Positions 31,568-45,035 are shown, counted from the stretch's first letter. The stretch is DNA of 64,000 bases from a bacterium (GCA_016124895.1 WGMU01000021.1:17657-81656); one strand, 5' to 3'. Notes: generated from the sequence alone by a model not told the origin. Translations and numbers: made by a program.

Positions 31568-31621
31568 GGCAGCCGGCCTTCCTGACGAACGCCCGTGTCG
31601 CCCCGGCTGCCGGTACGCCCG
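31568..31621 (+). other. Hairpin in the leader of the DUF1080 gene
   Basis: CTGGCAGCCGG-type arm at 31566-31576 pairs with CCGGCTGCCGG at 31613-31623 (core 9 bp perfect, 31568-31576 with 31613-31621), 33 bases before the ATG. Function unknown. Confidence 0.4.
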
Positions 31622-31653
31622 CCTCATTCGCCTCACAATTCCGGGAGATCCAG

Positions 31654-32973
31654 ATGTCGCTCACAGTTCGCCTTGTTCTGCTGGCTCTGGCCGTTGCCGT
31701 TGCGCCGGTCACAGGCCTCGTTGCCGACGACGCAAAGCAGAACGTTCCGCCGGAAGGTTACACCGCTCTGTTCAACGGCAAAGACCTGTCCGGCTGGCGC
31801 GGCCTCAATATGAGCCCCTACAAGCTCGCGGACATGTCCGAAGCAGACCGCGATGCCATGTGGAAAAAGAACTGGGAAGATGTGACACAGCACTGGTCCG
31901 TCGATAACGGCGAACTCGTCAACGACGGCCACGGCGTCTATCTGACGACGGCTGCTGACTACACGAACTACGACCTGTGGATTGATTACAAGACGGTCGC
32001 AAAGGCGGACTCAGGCATCTATCTGAAGGCGACTCCGCAGGTCCAGATCTGGGACTATACCGACGAAGGCAAGTTCAAGCTGGGTGCGGACAAAGGCTCC
32101 GGCGGACTGTGGAACAACAATCCAGGCAACCCCGGCAAGGATCCGCTGGTTCTCGCCGACAAGCCGTTTGGCGAGTGGAACCGGTTCCACATTCGTCAGA
32201 TCGGTGCCCGTACCTGGGTCTGGCTGAATGGCAAACTCGTCGTCGACGGCGCGATCCATGACAACTACTGGGATCGTACGAAACCGCTGATCCCGTCCGG
32301 ACCAATCCAGTTGCAGACGCATGGCGGCGAGATCCGGTGGCGAAACATCTTCCTGCACGAGATCGGTGCTGAGGAAGCCGCCAGCCTGCTCGCCGGCAGC
32401 GACGACGGTTTCCAGTCAATCTTCAACGGTAAGGACTTTGAAGGCTGGGCCGGACCGACTGAGAACTACGAAGTCGTCGACGGCACCGTCCGCTGCAAGC
32501 AAGGCAAAGGCGGCACGATCTACTGGAACGAAACGCTGACCGATTTCGTTGCCCGCCTCGAATTCAAAGTTCCGCCTGGCGGCAACAATGGTCTGGCGAT
32601 CCGCTACCCTGGCAGTGGCGACACGGCGTACGTCGGCATGTGCGAACTGCAGGTGCTCGACAATACCGCTGATAAGTACGCGAAACTCGATCCGCGCCAG
32701 TATCACGGTTCGATTTACGGCGCCGTCGCCGCTCATCGTGGTTATCAGCGCCCAGTCGGCGAGTGGAATTACCAGGAAGTCACTGTCAAAGGCTCACGCA
32801 TCACTGTCGAGCTGAACGGAACAGTGATCACCGATGCCGACGTCAGCGAAGTCAAAGAATTCATGGGCAAGACGGCACATACCGGCATCAACCGGAAAGA
32901 CGGCTTCTTCGGCTTCGCCGGCCACGGCGACGCAGTTCAGTTCCGCAATGTGCGGATTAAGAAGCTGCAGTAG
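31654..32973 (+). CDS. Exported protein with two DUF1080 (3-keto-disaccharide hydrolase-like) domains
   Basis: 439 residues with a signal peptide (1-25). Two tandem DUF1080 domains are recognisable from their repeated opening: YTALFNGKDLSGWRG near 38 and FQSIFNGKDFEGWAG near 254. Both have the concanavalin-like continuation (YDLWIDYKTVAKADSGIYLKA; VARLEFKVPPGGNNGLAIRYPG) and a late WNRFHIRQIGARTWVWLNGKLV / WNYQEVTVKGSRITVELNGTVI segment. Members of PF06439 cleave 3-keto sugars; this is known only for some. GGGAGATCC precedes the ATG. A hairpin follows the stop. Confidence 0.93.
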   Translation: MSLTVRLVLLALAVAVAPVTGLVADDAKQNVPPEGYTALFNGKDLSGWRGLNMSPYKLADMSEADRDAMWKKNWEDVTQHWSVDNGELVNDGHGVYLTTAADYTNYDLWIDYKTVAKADSGIYLKATPQVQIWDYTDEGKFKLGADKGSGGLWNNNPGNPGKDPLVLADKPFGEWNRFHIRQIGARTWVWLNGKLVVDGAIHDNYWDRTKPLIPSGPIQLQTHGGEIRWRNIFLHEIGAEEAASLLAGSDDGFQSIFNGKDFEGWAGPTENYEVVDGTVRCKQGKGGTIYWNETLTDFVARLEFKVPPGGNNGLAIRYPGSGDTAYVGMCELQVLDNTADKYAKLDPRQYHGSIYGAVAAHRGYQRPVGEWNYQEVTVKGSRITVELNGTVITDADVSEVKEFMGKTAHTGINRKDGFFGFAGHGDAVQFRNVRIKKLQ

Positions 32974-32990
32974 GCAATCGGGAACAGCGC

Positions 32991-33018
32991 GTAGCCTCGG
33001 GCGTCTTGCCCGAGGTAC
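32991..33018 (+). repeat. Hairpin CCTCGGGC/GCCCGAGG after the DUF1080 gene
   Basis: CCTCGGGC (32995-33002) and GCCCGAGG (33008-33015) pair perfectly around GTCTT, extendable by GTA/TAC. It could act as a terminator, but there is no T-run; the sequence resembles dispersed planctomycete palindromes. Confidence 0.55.
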
Positions 33019-33099
33019 GTGTTGTCCGACAAGCAGCAATCCACGAAAAGGCGACAGCAGGCTTGTGCCAGGCTGCTCCACATTCAGAAGAGCTTTCTG

Positions 33100-33858
33100 A
33101 TGGCGAAGAAGAAAGCCGCTGCCCGGTCAATGCCTCAGCAGATCAAATCGTTTGCCGGGCTGATTCGCGGCCACACGCCGAACGTGCAGTTGCTGGCAAA
33201 GGCGCTGCGGGCGTTTGTTCTTGATCAACTGCCGGACGCCGTCGAGAGCTTCCACACCGGGCGCGACGCCCTGGCGATTTATCGGACGGTTGGCGAAGTC
33301 TGCTGGATTCAACCGCTCAATGAGCGGTGCAACGTCTACTTCCCGCGAGGGACCGAGTTGACGGACGACGACGGACTGCTCGAAGGCACCAGCGACCGAC
33401 AGCGGCACGTCAAAGTCTATTCGCTCGAACACTTTCTCGAACTGGAAGTGGCGCTGCAGGAGTGGATCCACGAATCGGTCGAACTCAATGCCACGGCGGT
33501 TGGTGACGGTCTGCCCTTTGATGAAGTGCTCGACCTGACGCGGCGCATCTGCCTGGCTCTGCCTCAGACCAAAGAAACAGTCACCTGGGGACGGCCGCAT
33601 TTTCGCGTCGGCGAGAAGATTTTCTGCGGCTGCATGGCGATACACGGCCGCGTCTGCCTGACGTTAAAGATGGAACCGCGTGAAGCGACGCTGATGCTCA
33701 AGGTTCCGGGCGTCGCCAAAGCAGCGTACAGTCGTCCGAACGACGGCTGGGTCTCCGTCGATCCGGCAGTGTTTGACGACTGGGACGAAATCGCGCGACT
33801 GATTCTCGACAGCTTTCGGCTGATCGCTCCGAAGAAAATCGCGGCTCTGCTTGACTGA
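33100..33858 (+). CDS. DUF1801-MmcQ/YjbR fusion protein
   Basis: 252 residues from the ATG at 33100 (MAKKKAAARSM). Residues about 10-130 resemble DUF1801 (LRAFVLDQLPDAVESFHTGRDALAIYRTVGEVCWIQPLNERCNVYFPRG). Residues about 140-250 resemble MmcQ/YjbR-like proteins (VLDLTRRICLALPQTKETVTWGRPHFRVGEKIFCGC, LKVPGVAKAAYSRPNDGWVSVD). Both are small double-wing or DNA-binding-like folds without a settled function. The gene is 20 bp upstream of the aquaporin gene, so probably cotranscribed. No signal peptide. Confidence 0.75.
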   Translation: MAKKKAAARSMPQQIKSFAGLIRGHTPNVQLLAKALRAFVLDQLPDAVESFHTGRDALAIYRTVGEVCWIQPLNERCNVYFPRGTELTDDDGLLEGTSDRQRHVKVYSLEHFLELEVALQEWIHESVELNATAVGDGLPFDEVLDLTRRICLALPQTKETVTWGRPHFRVGEKIFCGCMAIHGRVCLTLKMEPREATLMLKVPGVAKAAYSRPNDGWVSVDPAVFDDWDEIARLILDSFRLIAPKKIAALLD

Positions 33859-33878
33859 GGATTGACTGAGGACGAATC

Positions 33879-34562
33879 GTGAAAAAATACATCGCTGAAG
33901 CGCTCGGCACGTTCGCCCTGGTCGTTGCCGGCTGCGGAGCGATTGTCGTCGACGGAACAACGGGCGGAACGATCACGCATTCCGGCGTCGCATGGACGTT
34001 CGGGCTGATCGTCATGGCGATGATTTATGCGCTCGGCGACGTCTCGGGAGCGCACATCAATCCGGCGGCGACGATCAGTTTCTGGTGGGCCGGCCGTTTC
34101 GAGGGGCGGCATGTCCTGCCGTACGTTGCCGCGCAGTCTCTCGGAGCGCTCACCGCGGCGGCAATGCTGCGGCTGCTGTTTCCGGATCACGTCACGCTGG
34201 GAGCGACGTTGCCGTCCGGATCGTGGTGGCAGTCATTTGTCCTCGAAGTTCTGCTGACCTGGCTGTTGATGTTTGTCGTGCTCAACGTTTCGACCGGAGC
34301 CAAAGAGAAAGGCATCATGGCAGGTGCGGCGATTGGCGGCGTTGTTGCCCTTGAGGCAATGTTCGCCGGCCCGATCTGCGGCGCGTCGATGAATCCTGCG
34401 CGGTCGCTCGGCCCGGCGCTGATCAGCGGCCAGCTTCAGCACCTGTGGCTGTATCTGACGGCGCCGATTCTCGGCGCGATTCTCGCCGTCTTCTCCTGCT
34501 GCTCAGTTCAGGAAAAAGGCTGCTGTACTGTCCTGCCAGGACGAAGCTGCGTCTCCGACTGA
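33879..34562 (+). CDS. MIP family channel (aquaporin/glycerol facilitator)
   Basis: 227 residues with six hydrophobic segments. The two pore motifs are GAHINPAATISFWWAGRF and GASMNPARSLGPAL, the second being the usual NPARS of aquaporins. The first half starts MKKYIAEALGTFALVVAGCGAIVVD. The C-terminal end is Cys-rich (FSCCSVQEKGCC...CVSD), which is unusual for the family. Substrate choice between water and small solutes (glycerol, arsenite, others) cannot be read. Downstream of the DUF1801 fusion by 20 bp. Confidence 0.92.
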   Translation: MKKYIAEALGTFALVVAGCGAIVVDGTTGGTITHSGVAWTFGLIVMAMIYALGDVSGAHINPAATISFWWAGRFEGRHVLPYVAAQSLGALTAAAMLRLLFPDHVTLGATLPSGSWWQSFVLEVLLTWLLMFVVLNVSTGAKEKGIMAGAAIGGVVALEAMFAGPICGASMNPARSLGPALISGQLQHLWLYLTAPILGAILAVFSCCSVQEKGCCTVLPGRSCVSD

Positions 34563-34610
34563 GTCGCAGTGAGTCGTCGCGGCAGACACGGCGACGTTCC
34601 TGGGCGGGAA

Positions 34611-34641
34611 GCGGAAAACGTATCGGATACTGCGTTTCCGC
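34611..34641 (+). other. Hairpin between aquaporin gene and metH
   Basis: GCGGAAAACG (34611-34620) pairs with CGTTTCCGC (34633-34641) around an inner TAT/ATA. It may be part of a terminator or leader structure. I see no B12-box, SAM or SAH riboswitch consensus in the 240 bp before metH. Confidence 0.4.
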
Positions 34642-34802
34642 AAAGTCCCTTGCCGCCTAAAGTGTGCCGCCGCGTGCTCGGAGCACCGCCAACTGCCGCA
34701 TCGAAATTGACTGATCGCTGAGTGACCGAACGGGCTCCGCAACCGCGGTGTCCTGCTGCCGGCGCGAGTCCTCAGCCCCCATCTCCCGGCCCGAAGTCCA
34801 AC

Positions 34803-38504
<3,702 letters not shown>

Positions 38505-38543
38505 TCCAGCGACCAGCCTGCCAAGCGCGACGCCGCCTTCGGC

Positions 38544-39866
38544 TCACTTCGCCGCCAGTGAGACACACACAATCTCCTGATCATTGCGGGCGAAGACGCA
38601 CTTGTCGGCGTAGGCGGGATGGCTCCAGACGACGCTGCGGCCCAGACCGACGCCCACCGGATCGAGCAGCTTTGTCCGGCTGACTTCCTCGTACTTCTCA
38701 GGCGACAGTCGAGCGATCACCAGGTCGCCGTTCTCGCCAAAGATGAAGAACCGATCGCCGTTTCTCGTGACGAATGTCGCGCCTTCGTTCGGTCCGCGTT
38801 TCTCGTTGTCCTGCCCGTTGACCGGCTTCGACGTTCCCCACAGTCGCTCGCCTGTCGCGACGCGCATCGCGCGGAAAATGCCATTGCCGTCGATGCCGTA
38901 AGCCACGCCGTCCAGGACGAACGGCGTCCCGCTGACCGGAGCCAGACCGAGCGTTCGGGAACCCTGCCAGGCGTTCGTCACCGTTGGCTGCGACGCATCG
39001 AGTTTCAGTCCCAGCGACTTGCCGTTGTGGCCGCCTGCAAACAGAAAGTCGCCGCTCTTGCGAGGTGCCATGATCGCCATCGAAAACGCCGTCGCGAGCG
39101 GCTCGGACCAGTAGAGACTCCCGGTCTCGGGGTTCAGACTGTTAAGACTCTTTCCGTGAAAGATCAGCAGTTGCGTGACACCGCCGGCTTCAATCAGCGT
39201 CGGCGGACTGTAGCCGATTTCCGGGGTACTGAGTGTCTTCCAGACTTCCCTGCCGGTTTCTTTGTCCAACGCCACGACGGCACTGTTCTCGCCGCCGGCC
39301 ATGACAATCAGCAGGTTCTGATAGACCAGCGGATGCCCGGCATAGCCCCACAACGGCACCGGCGCGTTGTAAGTCTGCGGCAGATTCTTCGACCAGATGA
39401 CGCGTCCTGTCGCCGCATCGAGACAATACAGATCGCCCATCGCGCCGAGCGTAAACACACGGCCGCCTTCCACCGTGGGCGTGCAGCGCGGTCCAGCCGG
39501 ATAACTGATCGTGTAGTTGCAGGCGTACTCGTGCTTCCAGATTTCGTCGCCGGTCTGCGCGTCGAGACAATGGACTCGCTCGCGCCCCACCAGTTCGTTC
39601 CGCCGGGTCGGCGCCGGCTTATCATCGCCGGATGACTTCAGATAGTCAGTGACGAAAACCCGGCCTCCGACGACGGCCGGACCGGCAAAGCCGCCACTCA
39701 CCGGCCTGCGCCACAGGACCTGCGGGCCAGCCTCTGGAAACGCGTCGATGATCCCCGTCTCGGTCCAGTCATCATCCCGGTTCGGCCCCATCCACTGCGG
39801 CCAGTCCGCAGCAAAGCCGGCGGTTGAGGTGAGGAACGCAGCGACTGCGAAAACGGTACGTGTCAT
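38544..39866 (-). CDS. Exported PQQ-like beta-propeller protein
   Basis: 440 residues with a signal peptide (MTRTVFAVAAFLTSTAGFA). It begins ADWPQWMGPNRDD and has repeated blades such as GPAVVGGRVFVTDY, LDAQTGDEIWKHEY, LDAATGRVIWSKNL, LDKETGREVWKTLSTPEIGYSPPTLI. The WxxxTG blades fit the PQQ/PVC-type propeller family that is abundant in planctomycetes. The ring ligands for PQQ are not verifiable, so it may be a scaffold rather than a dehydrogenase. Convergent with metH. Confidence 0.88.
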   Translation of the reverse strand: MTRTVFAVAAFLTSTAGFAADWPQWMGPNRDDDWTETGIIDAFPEAGPQVLWRRPVSGGFAGPAVVGGRVFVTDYLKSSGDDKPAPTRRNELVGRERVHCLDAQTGDEIWKHEYACNYTISYPAGPRCTPTVEGGRVFTLGAMGDLYCLDAATGRVIWSKNLPQTYNAPVPLWGYAGHPLVYQNLLIVMAGGENSAVVALDKETGREVWKTLSTPEIGYSPPTLIEAGGVTQLLIFHGKSLNSLNPETGSLYWSEPLATAFSMAIMAPRKSGDFLFAGGHNGKSLGLKLDASQPTVTNAWQGSRTLGLAPVSGTPFVLDGVAYGIDGNGIFRAMRVATGERLWGTSKPVNGQDNEKRGPNEGATFVTRNGDRFFIFGENGDLVIARLSPEKYEEVSRTKLLDPVGVGLGRSVVWSHPAYADKCVFARNDQEIVCVSLAAK

Positions 39867-39928
39867 GGTTCAGCCTGAATCTGGCACAGGAAGTTCTGGA
39901 ATCAGGGAGCGAAAGTAAGTCACGCCCG

Positions 39929-41215
39929 TCACGGAGTCCTGTAAACGGCGCCGTCTTTCATCACGAACACAACGTCGCGCGTCACACGGATATCGTCGAT
40001 CGGATTGCCTTTCACCGCGACAACGTCAGCGATTTTGCCAGGTTCGAGCGTTCCCAGACGGTCGTCAATTTTCAGCAGCCGCGCCGCTTCCAGAGTGGCA
40101 GACTGAATTGCCTGCATGGGCGACAGGCCACCTTCAACCATCCACTGAAACTCCTGAGCGTTCTCACCGTGCGGCGAGACTCCCGAGTCAGTCCCGAAAG
40201 CAATCTTCACACCCGCCTTCGCGGCGCGAGCAAACATCTGTCGCGCGACCGGACCAATCGCTGCCGCTTTGGGCCGCACAATCGCCGGGAAGTAGTCGTC
40301 TTCCTCGGCCTTCTGAGCGACCCAGATCCCGGCCGAAATTGTCGGCACCAGGTAAGTCCCGCGCTCTTTCATGAGCTGCATGACTTCGTCGGTCATGAAC
40401 GTTCCGTGTTCGATCGAGTCCACTCCGGCCAGCACGGCCCGCTTCATCCCCTCGGTCCCGTGCGCGTGAACGGCGACCGTCATGCCGTAGTCCTTCGCTG
40501 TTTCAACAATCACGCGCAGTTCTTCCTCCGTGAACTGCGGGTTCTGGCCATTGGCTGCCAGGCTGAGCACACCGCCTGTCGCCGTCAGCTTGATCAGGTC
40601 AGCGCCGTCCTTATATCGCTGCCGGACAGCCTTCCGTGCGTCGTCGGGCCCGTTCACGACTCCATCGACAGGATCGGCATCACGGCGGAAATCGCCCTTC
40701 AGTCCGTTGGTCGGATCGGCGTGCCCTCCAGTCGTCGCCAGCGACTTCCCCGAGGTAAAGATGCGCGGCCCAACGACCCAGCCCTCGTCGATCGCCTTCC
40801 GCAGCGACACTGAGTTCACTCCGTTATCGCCCAGATCGCGGACTGTCGTGAAGCCGGCCATCAGTGTCCGTTTCGCGTAGACCGTCGACCGCAGCGCGTA
40901 ATCCGCCTGATTCATGAAGAACTTGTCTGAGTAGACCTTGCTGTGATGCTGCGACATTAAATGCGTGTGCATGTCCATCCAGCCGGGCGTCACCGTGTAC
41001 GGCTTCAGGTCGATCAGCAAGTCATCGGGTTTCGGCTCGGCATACCCCTTGTCGACGGAGACAATCCGGCCGTCGCCAACCACCAGTGTCATCTCGTGAT
41101 GGACCTGTCCGTCGTAGCCGTTGATCAGCCGCCCGGCGTGAATGATCGTCGCAGCGTGCGCCGCCACGGCGGTCATCAGGATGATCGACGCTGTCGCGAT
41201 TGCTTTCCCCAGCAT
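39929..41215 (-). CDS. Exported metal-dependent amidohydrolase (imidazolonepropionase-like)
   Basis: 428 residues from the ATG at 41215, which gives a signal peptide ([21 protein letters not shown]); the frame continues upstream to 41368 without sense. Amidohydrolase motifs: [17 protein letters not shown] (metal His83/His85), [25 protein letters not shown], and [17 protein letters not shown]. These match the subtype acting on peptides or prolidase-like substrates. The end has [23 protein letters not shown]. Exact substrate unknown. Confidence 0.9.
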   Translation of the reverse strand: MLGKAIATASIILMTAVAAHAATIIHAGRLINGYDGQVHHEMTLVVGDGRIVSVDKGYAEPKPDDLLIDLKPYTVTPGWMDMHTHLMSQHHSKVYSDKFFMNQADYALRSTVYAKRTLMAGFTTVRDLGDNGVNSVSLRKAIDEGWVVGPRIFTSGKSLATTGGHADPTNGLKGDFRRDADPVDGVVNGPDDARKAVRQRYKDGADLIKLTATGGVLSLAANGQNPQFTEEELRVIVETAKDYGMTVAVHAHGTEGMKRAVLAGVDSIEHGTFMTDEVMQLMKERGTYLVPTISAGIWVAQKAEEDDYFPAIVRPKAAAIGPVARQMFARAAKAGVKIAFGTDSGVSPHGENAQEFQWMVEGGLSPMQAIQSATLEAARLLKIDDRLGTLEPGKIADVVAVKGNPIDDIRVTRDVVFVMKDGAVYRTP

Positions 41216-41445
41216 ATGAACGCTCCGAATCCAGAGAATGACCCTACTTCGGCTGGCGACCTCCAGCCGGGCCGGAGTGTATCCGACTGGCTGCTGCCGC
41301 AAACAACTCGCCACCGTTTGCTTCGTCTGTCTGGGGCTCCATTCAGACCGCCGAGTTGATCTGGACATCAGACGTCAAAACCTGCGTCGTGACAACGCGG
41401 GGACAGAAAAGACTGTGAGCCCTGCCCTGCCAACCGCTGAAGCAC

Positions 41446-42435
41446 TCAGCCTCGCACGGGATCGGGCTGCCTCCACGGTGGCGGGTAAGTCTGATCGATC
41501 TGGTCGAAATGTGCGGCGGGAATCTCAACAGTCAGCGAATCAATCGCGTCCTGAATCTGCTTCAGACTCTTCACACCAACCACCAGGGAACTCATCGCTG
41601 GCTGACGGAGAGCCCACGCGAGCGAATACTGAGCGGGCGGAACTCCGAGGTCCGAGGCGAGTGCGTCCACTTTCTCCAGCCGGTCGAACAGCGCGTCGTC
41701 GAAGTCCCACATCCATGCGGGCTTCTCCGCCGCGCGCGAATCACCTGGGGGCTTCTGGCCTCGCGAGTACTTGCCCGTTAGCAGACCTCCCTGCAGCGGC
41801 TGATACGGAGTCACGCCGATCGAATGTCGCGCGCAGAATTCCAGATCCTGCTGAAACTCACGACGCAGCAGACTGAACGGAATCTGCGACGAGACCACTC
41901 GCGGCCAGCCATGACGGTCGGCCAGCCAGAGCATTTCGCACAGTTGAGCCGCGTTGTGGTTCGACGCGCCGAAGTACCGCACCTTGCCCTGCCGGACACA
42001 CTGATCAATGGCGGCCAGCGTTGTCTCCAGCGGAACGTGCTTATCGGGCCAGTGAATAATGTAGAGATCAATATAGTCCGTCTGCAGCCGCTTCAGACTG
42101 CGATCCACCTCGCGCAGAATGTGCGACGCCGAGAGCCCTCGATCCTGCGGCCCCGACCCAACCGGCGCACAGACCTTCGTGGCCACAACCGCCTGATCCC
42201 GCCGCCCGACGAGCGCCTTGCCGACAATCTCCTCAGCCGTCCCGCCAGGACTTCCCAGATAGCGGGCATAACCCTCGTAAACATTGGCTGTGTCGATGAA
42301 GTTGATCCCCAGATCCATTGCTCCATGGACCAGTCGAATCGCCTCAGCTTCCGTGACCGGCGTCCCGAACGTCATCGTCCCCAGACAGATCGGCGAGACC
42401 AGCAGCCCGCTTGCCCCAAGTTCGCGGTAGTTCAT
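41446..42435 (-). CDS. Aldo/keto reductase
   Basis: 329 residues. The TIM-barrel catalytic tetrad is visible: Asp48 (NFIDTANVY), Tyr53, Lys87 (VVATKV) and His128 (YIIHWPD). The NADPH-binding end includes SLAWALRQPAMSSLVVGVKSLKQIQDAI. N-terminus MNYRELGASGLLVSPICLGTMTFG is typical of the AKR12/YajO-like group. Broad carbonyl reductase; substrate unknown. It stands alone between the amidohydrolase gene and a gene-poor stretch. Confidence 0.93.
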   Translation of the reverse strand: MNYRELGASGLLVSPICLGTMTFGTPVTEAEAIRLVHGAMDLGINFIDTANVYEGYARYLGSPGGTAEEIVGKALVGRRDQAVVATKVCAPVGSGPQDRGLSASHILREVDRSLKRLQTDYIDLYIIHWPDKHVPLETTLAAIDQCVRQGKVRYFGASNHNAAQLCEMLWLADRHGWPRVVSSQIPFSLLRREFQQDLEFCARHSIGVTPYQPLQGGLLTGKYSRGQKPPGDSRAAEKPAWMWDFDDALFDRLEKVDALASDLGVPPAQYSLAWALRQPAMSSLVVGVKSLKQIQDAIDSLTVEIPAAHFDQIDQTYPPPWRQPDPVRG

Positions 42436-42999
42436 GGTGGTTCCTCAAGAGCATCAGAGAATCGCGGACGAGACCATCGGTCAGCGGCGCGCCGTGGTCA
42501 AGCATGGCCGTTTCTGGCGGTGAAGTTCAGCAGAATACGGTCGCTCTGATGCCAGACAAGCAACTGGAATTCTGGAATGCGTTCGATTGATCCTGGGGCG
42601 TCGGAACTGAGCATGACGCGACCCATGAAAACTGAGGAGTTACGAACTTTGGTGAATCTGCCCAGCATGACGGCTGCCTATGGCGCGCGGTTCACCCCGG
42701 AGCAATCGATCGTAAGTCGCCCGCGGTTCTGGATCGCGTTTCGCCCTGCGCTTCGAGGTTTTTTCTGCGCCGGTTGAGTCCCGGCCGGGTAACACGGAAG
42801 GCTCGTCAGAATCGATGCTGACGAGCCTGTTTTCGATGAAGCGACGTAAACCTTCGAGACGTCTCTTCTCACCAGCTTTTTTCGAGATTGCGAACCTGGG
42901 TTCGGGGGCATTCTCTACCACATCCGCTATCACTACAGTTCCGGCCCGAATCACTCGGGCTCGTAGCTTTCGACCTGCCTTAGTCTGAGAGGTGCCGCG
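42436..42999. other. Gene-poor region with an orphan + strand terminator
   Basis: I see no recognisable gene. A 66-codon plus-strand frame (42577-42777) ends just before the strong hairpin at 42799-42833, and an Arg-rich 104-codon frame lies on the minus strand (42640-42954). Neither resembles a family I know, so both are left uncalled. Confidence 0.5.
42799..42833 (+). terminator. Intrinsic terminator without an obvious upstream gene
   Basis: AGGCTCGTCAG (42799-42809) pairs perfectly with CTGACGAGCCT (42818-42828) around an 8-base loop, followed by GTTTTC. The T-run is on the plus strand only. Confidence 0.65.
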
Positions 43000-43854
43000 A
43001 TGCGATTGAGTCTGCTTCGAACTGTTCTGCTGACGGCAGTGATCATCGCAGCCCGACCTGCCAACTCTCGTGCCGAGGAAGCAGACTCAGGGACCGTCAC
43101 GTTCTATGCGATGGGAGACGTGCCCTACGCTCCGGAAGAGGACCGGCTGCTGCCTGAGCAGATTGCCGCAATCGCGGCAGACGCGGAATTCGTGATCCAC
43201 GTTGGTGACATCAAGCGAGGGGCTCCACCATGCGACGAGGCCGTCTATCGGAAGGTTGCCGGCATGCTCCGCAAGTCGGTCGCTCCGGTCTTTATCATTC
43301 CCGGCGATAATGAATGGAACGACTGCACTTCGCCAGATGATGCCTGGAAGTTCTGGACACAACACTTCATGCGGTTCGACGAGCAATGGAATCACACTTT
43401 CAAAGTAGCACGTCAGCCAGAACGCAACGAGAACTTCGCCTTCGTTCGCAGACAGGTGCTGTTTATCGGCCTGAACATCGTTGGCGGCCGCGTTCATGAC
43501 GCGGCTGAATGGAAAACGCGACTCACTGCCGATCTCGACTGGGTAAAACAGACCCTGAGCCGTCACGGAGCGGATGTCACCAGCCTGGTCATTTTCGGGC
43601 ACGCGAATCCCGCCATGACTCATACGGCGTTCTTCGAGCCACTGAATGACGTTGCTCGGTCATTCCAGAAGCCGATTCTCTACCTGCACGGCGACGGTCA
43701 TAAATGGATTCTCGACCGACCGTTTGCAGCCCGAAACATTCTGCGGGTGCAGGTCGATCAAGGTGGCATTGCCCCACCGGTAAAGGTGACAGTCAGGAAC
43801 AGCGGGAATCAGCCGTTCGTCTTCGATCGTCGTAACGGCAAAGCCGCAGAATAG
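43000..43854 (+). CDS. Exported metallophosphoesterase-like protein
   Basis: 284 residues with a signal peptide (1-25). Calcineurin-like motifs in order: FYAMGDVPY, HVGDIKRG, IPGDNEWNDC, IFGHANP and LHGDGHKW. These are the five metal blocks, although the first is GDVPY rather than GDxH. A beta-strand tail (PPVKVTVRNSGNQPFVFDRR) ends the protein. Likely an extracellular or periplasmic phosphatase/phosphodiesterase. A GCTCC/GGAGC hairpin (43867-43881 area) follows the stop. Confidence 0.85.
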   Translation: MRLSLLRTVLLTAVIIAARPANSRAEEADSGTVTFYAMGDVPYAPEEDRLLPEQIAAIAADAEFVIHVGDIKRGAPPCDEAVYRKVAGMLRKSVAPVFIIPGDNEWNDCTSPDDAWKFWTQHFMRFDEQWNHTFKVARQPERNENFAFVRRQVLFIGLNIVGGRVHDAAEWKTRLTADLDWVKQTLSRHGADVTSLVIFGHANPAMTHTAFFEPLNDVARSFQKPILYLHGDGHKWILDRPFAARNILRVQVDQGGIAPPVKVTVRNSGNQPFVFDRRNGKAAE

Positions 43855-44119
43855 AAGAGTCATGCTCCCTGGCGGAGCAAGCCGGGACTGTCGGACCGGT
43901 CGTCAGCGGCCTGCCGAGCCGGCGATCTGGCCTCGGCTGCGGCAAAGGATTCTGCGGCGTTCCAGTCGCCCGATCGGATTTCTCCCCTGATTTCAATGGA
44001 GTTGCACACATCCATTCCTGCCCGGCGTGCGGACGAACTTCAGTGGCACGGATTCGGCTGCTACGATCTCTGGCTCTTCCGAACTCTTCTCACCGACACG
44101 CAGCGCAGGAGCACTCAGC

Positions 44120-44965
44120 ATGAGCCAGTGGCCGATTGGAGTTTTCACGTCCGTCGACGAAGGTCTCGGCGTCCATCTGGACGTCGCTCAGGAACTCGGC
44201 ATCCCGACCGTTCATCTGCATGCCCCCAGCCTCGACAAGCGGAACGAAGCCGGTGCGAAGGACTGGCTGGCGAAGTCGCAGGCGGCGGGCATCGAAGCGA
44301 CGGTCGTCTTCAGCGGTTTCGCAGGCGAGACCTACGAGAGCATTCAGCGCACCGCCGAAACGGTCGGCCTGGTTCCCGAAGCTCTGCGTGATCAGCGGGC
44401 GGCGGAATATCGGACGGTGTCGGACTTCGCAAAGCTGATCGGCTGCCCTGTCGTCGCGCTGCATATCGGCTTTGTGCCCGAACACGGCTCGGACAGTTAC
44501 AGAAACCTGATCGAAGTCACGCAGAGCCTGCTGGACTATGTCAAAGACAACGGCCAGAACCTGCATCTGGAAACCGGCCAGGAATCCGCCGACCACCTGC
44601 TGGAATTCATCGGCGACGTCAACCGCGACAACCTGTTCATCAACTTCGATCCCGCCAACATGATCCTGTACGGGACCGGCGATCCGATTGAGGCGCTGAA
44701 GAAAGTCGGCCACCTGGTCCGCAGCATCCACTGCAAGGACGCGACCTGGGCTCCGGAAGGCGTCCGCGGCAAGGAGTGGGGTGCTGAAGTGCCACTGGGC
44801 GATGGCGATGTCGGCATGGAGACGTACCTGAGAACTCTGAAAGAACTCGGCTACGATGGCCCGCTGACGATCGAACGCGAAATCGCCCACGACCGCGAAC
44901 GCCAGAAGGCCGACATCGGCAAAGCGGTCGACCTGCTGACGGATCTGAGATCTCTGATCCTGTGA
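44120..44965 (+). CDS. Sugar phosphate isomerase/epimerase (xylose isomerase-like TIM barrel)
   Basis: 281 residues from the ATG at 44120 (MSQWPIGVFTSVDEGLG); the frame extends to 44027 but those codons look non-coding. TIM-barrel metal site segments: LHLETGQESADHLLEFI, LFINFDPANMILYGTGDPIEAL, RSIHCKDATWAPEGVRGKEWGAEVPLGDGDV and GPLTIEREIA. These are the Glu/Asp/His/Glu metal ligands of AP endonuclease 2-like epimerases (IolE, hydroxypyruvate isomerase group). Cytoplasmic; substrate open. Confidence 0.92.
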   Translation: MSQWPIGVFTSVDEGLGVHLDVAQELGIPTVHLHAPSLDKRNEAGAKDWLAKSQAAGIEATVVFSGFAGETYESIQRTAETVGLVPEALRDQRAAEYRTVSDFAKLIGCPVVALHIGFVPEHGSDSYRNLIEVTQSLLDYVKDNGQNLHLETGQESADHLLEFIGDVNRDNLFINFDPANMILYGTGDPIEALKKVGHLVRSIHCKDATWAPEGVRGKEWGAEVPLGDGDVGMETYLRTLKELGYDGPLTIEREIAHDRERQKADIGKAVDLLTDLRSLIL

Positions 44966-45035
44966 TTCTCCGGTCTGAGTGCCGCCATCGCACCCGACAA
45001 AGCAACGATCCCGTCAGCCGCTGCGGGTCAAGAGA

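Noticed and set aside
34563..34802. Cobalamin or SAM/SAH riboswitch before metH
   Set aside because: I found only a short hairpin; the B12-box and SAH/SAM core words are absent.
42640..42954. 104-codon minus-strand frame
   Set aside because: Arg-rich, no family, no ribosome site, and it overlaps a plus-strand terminator.
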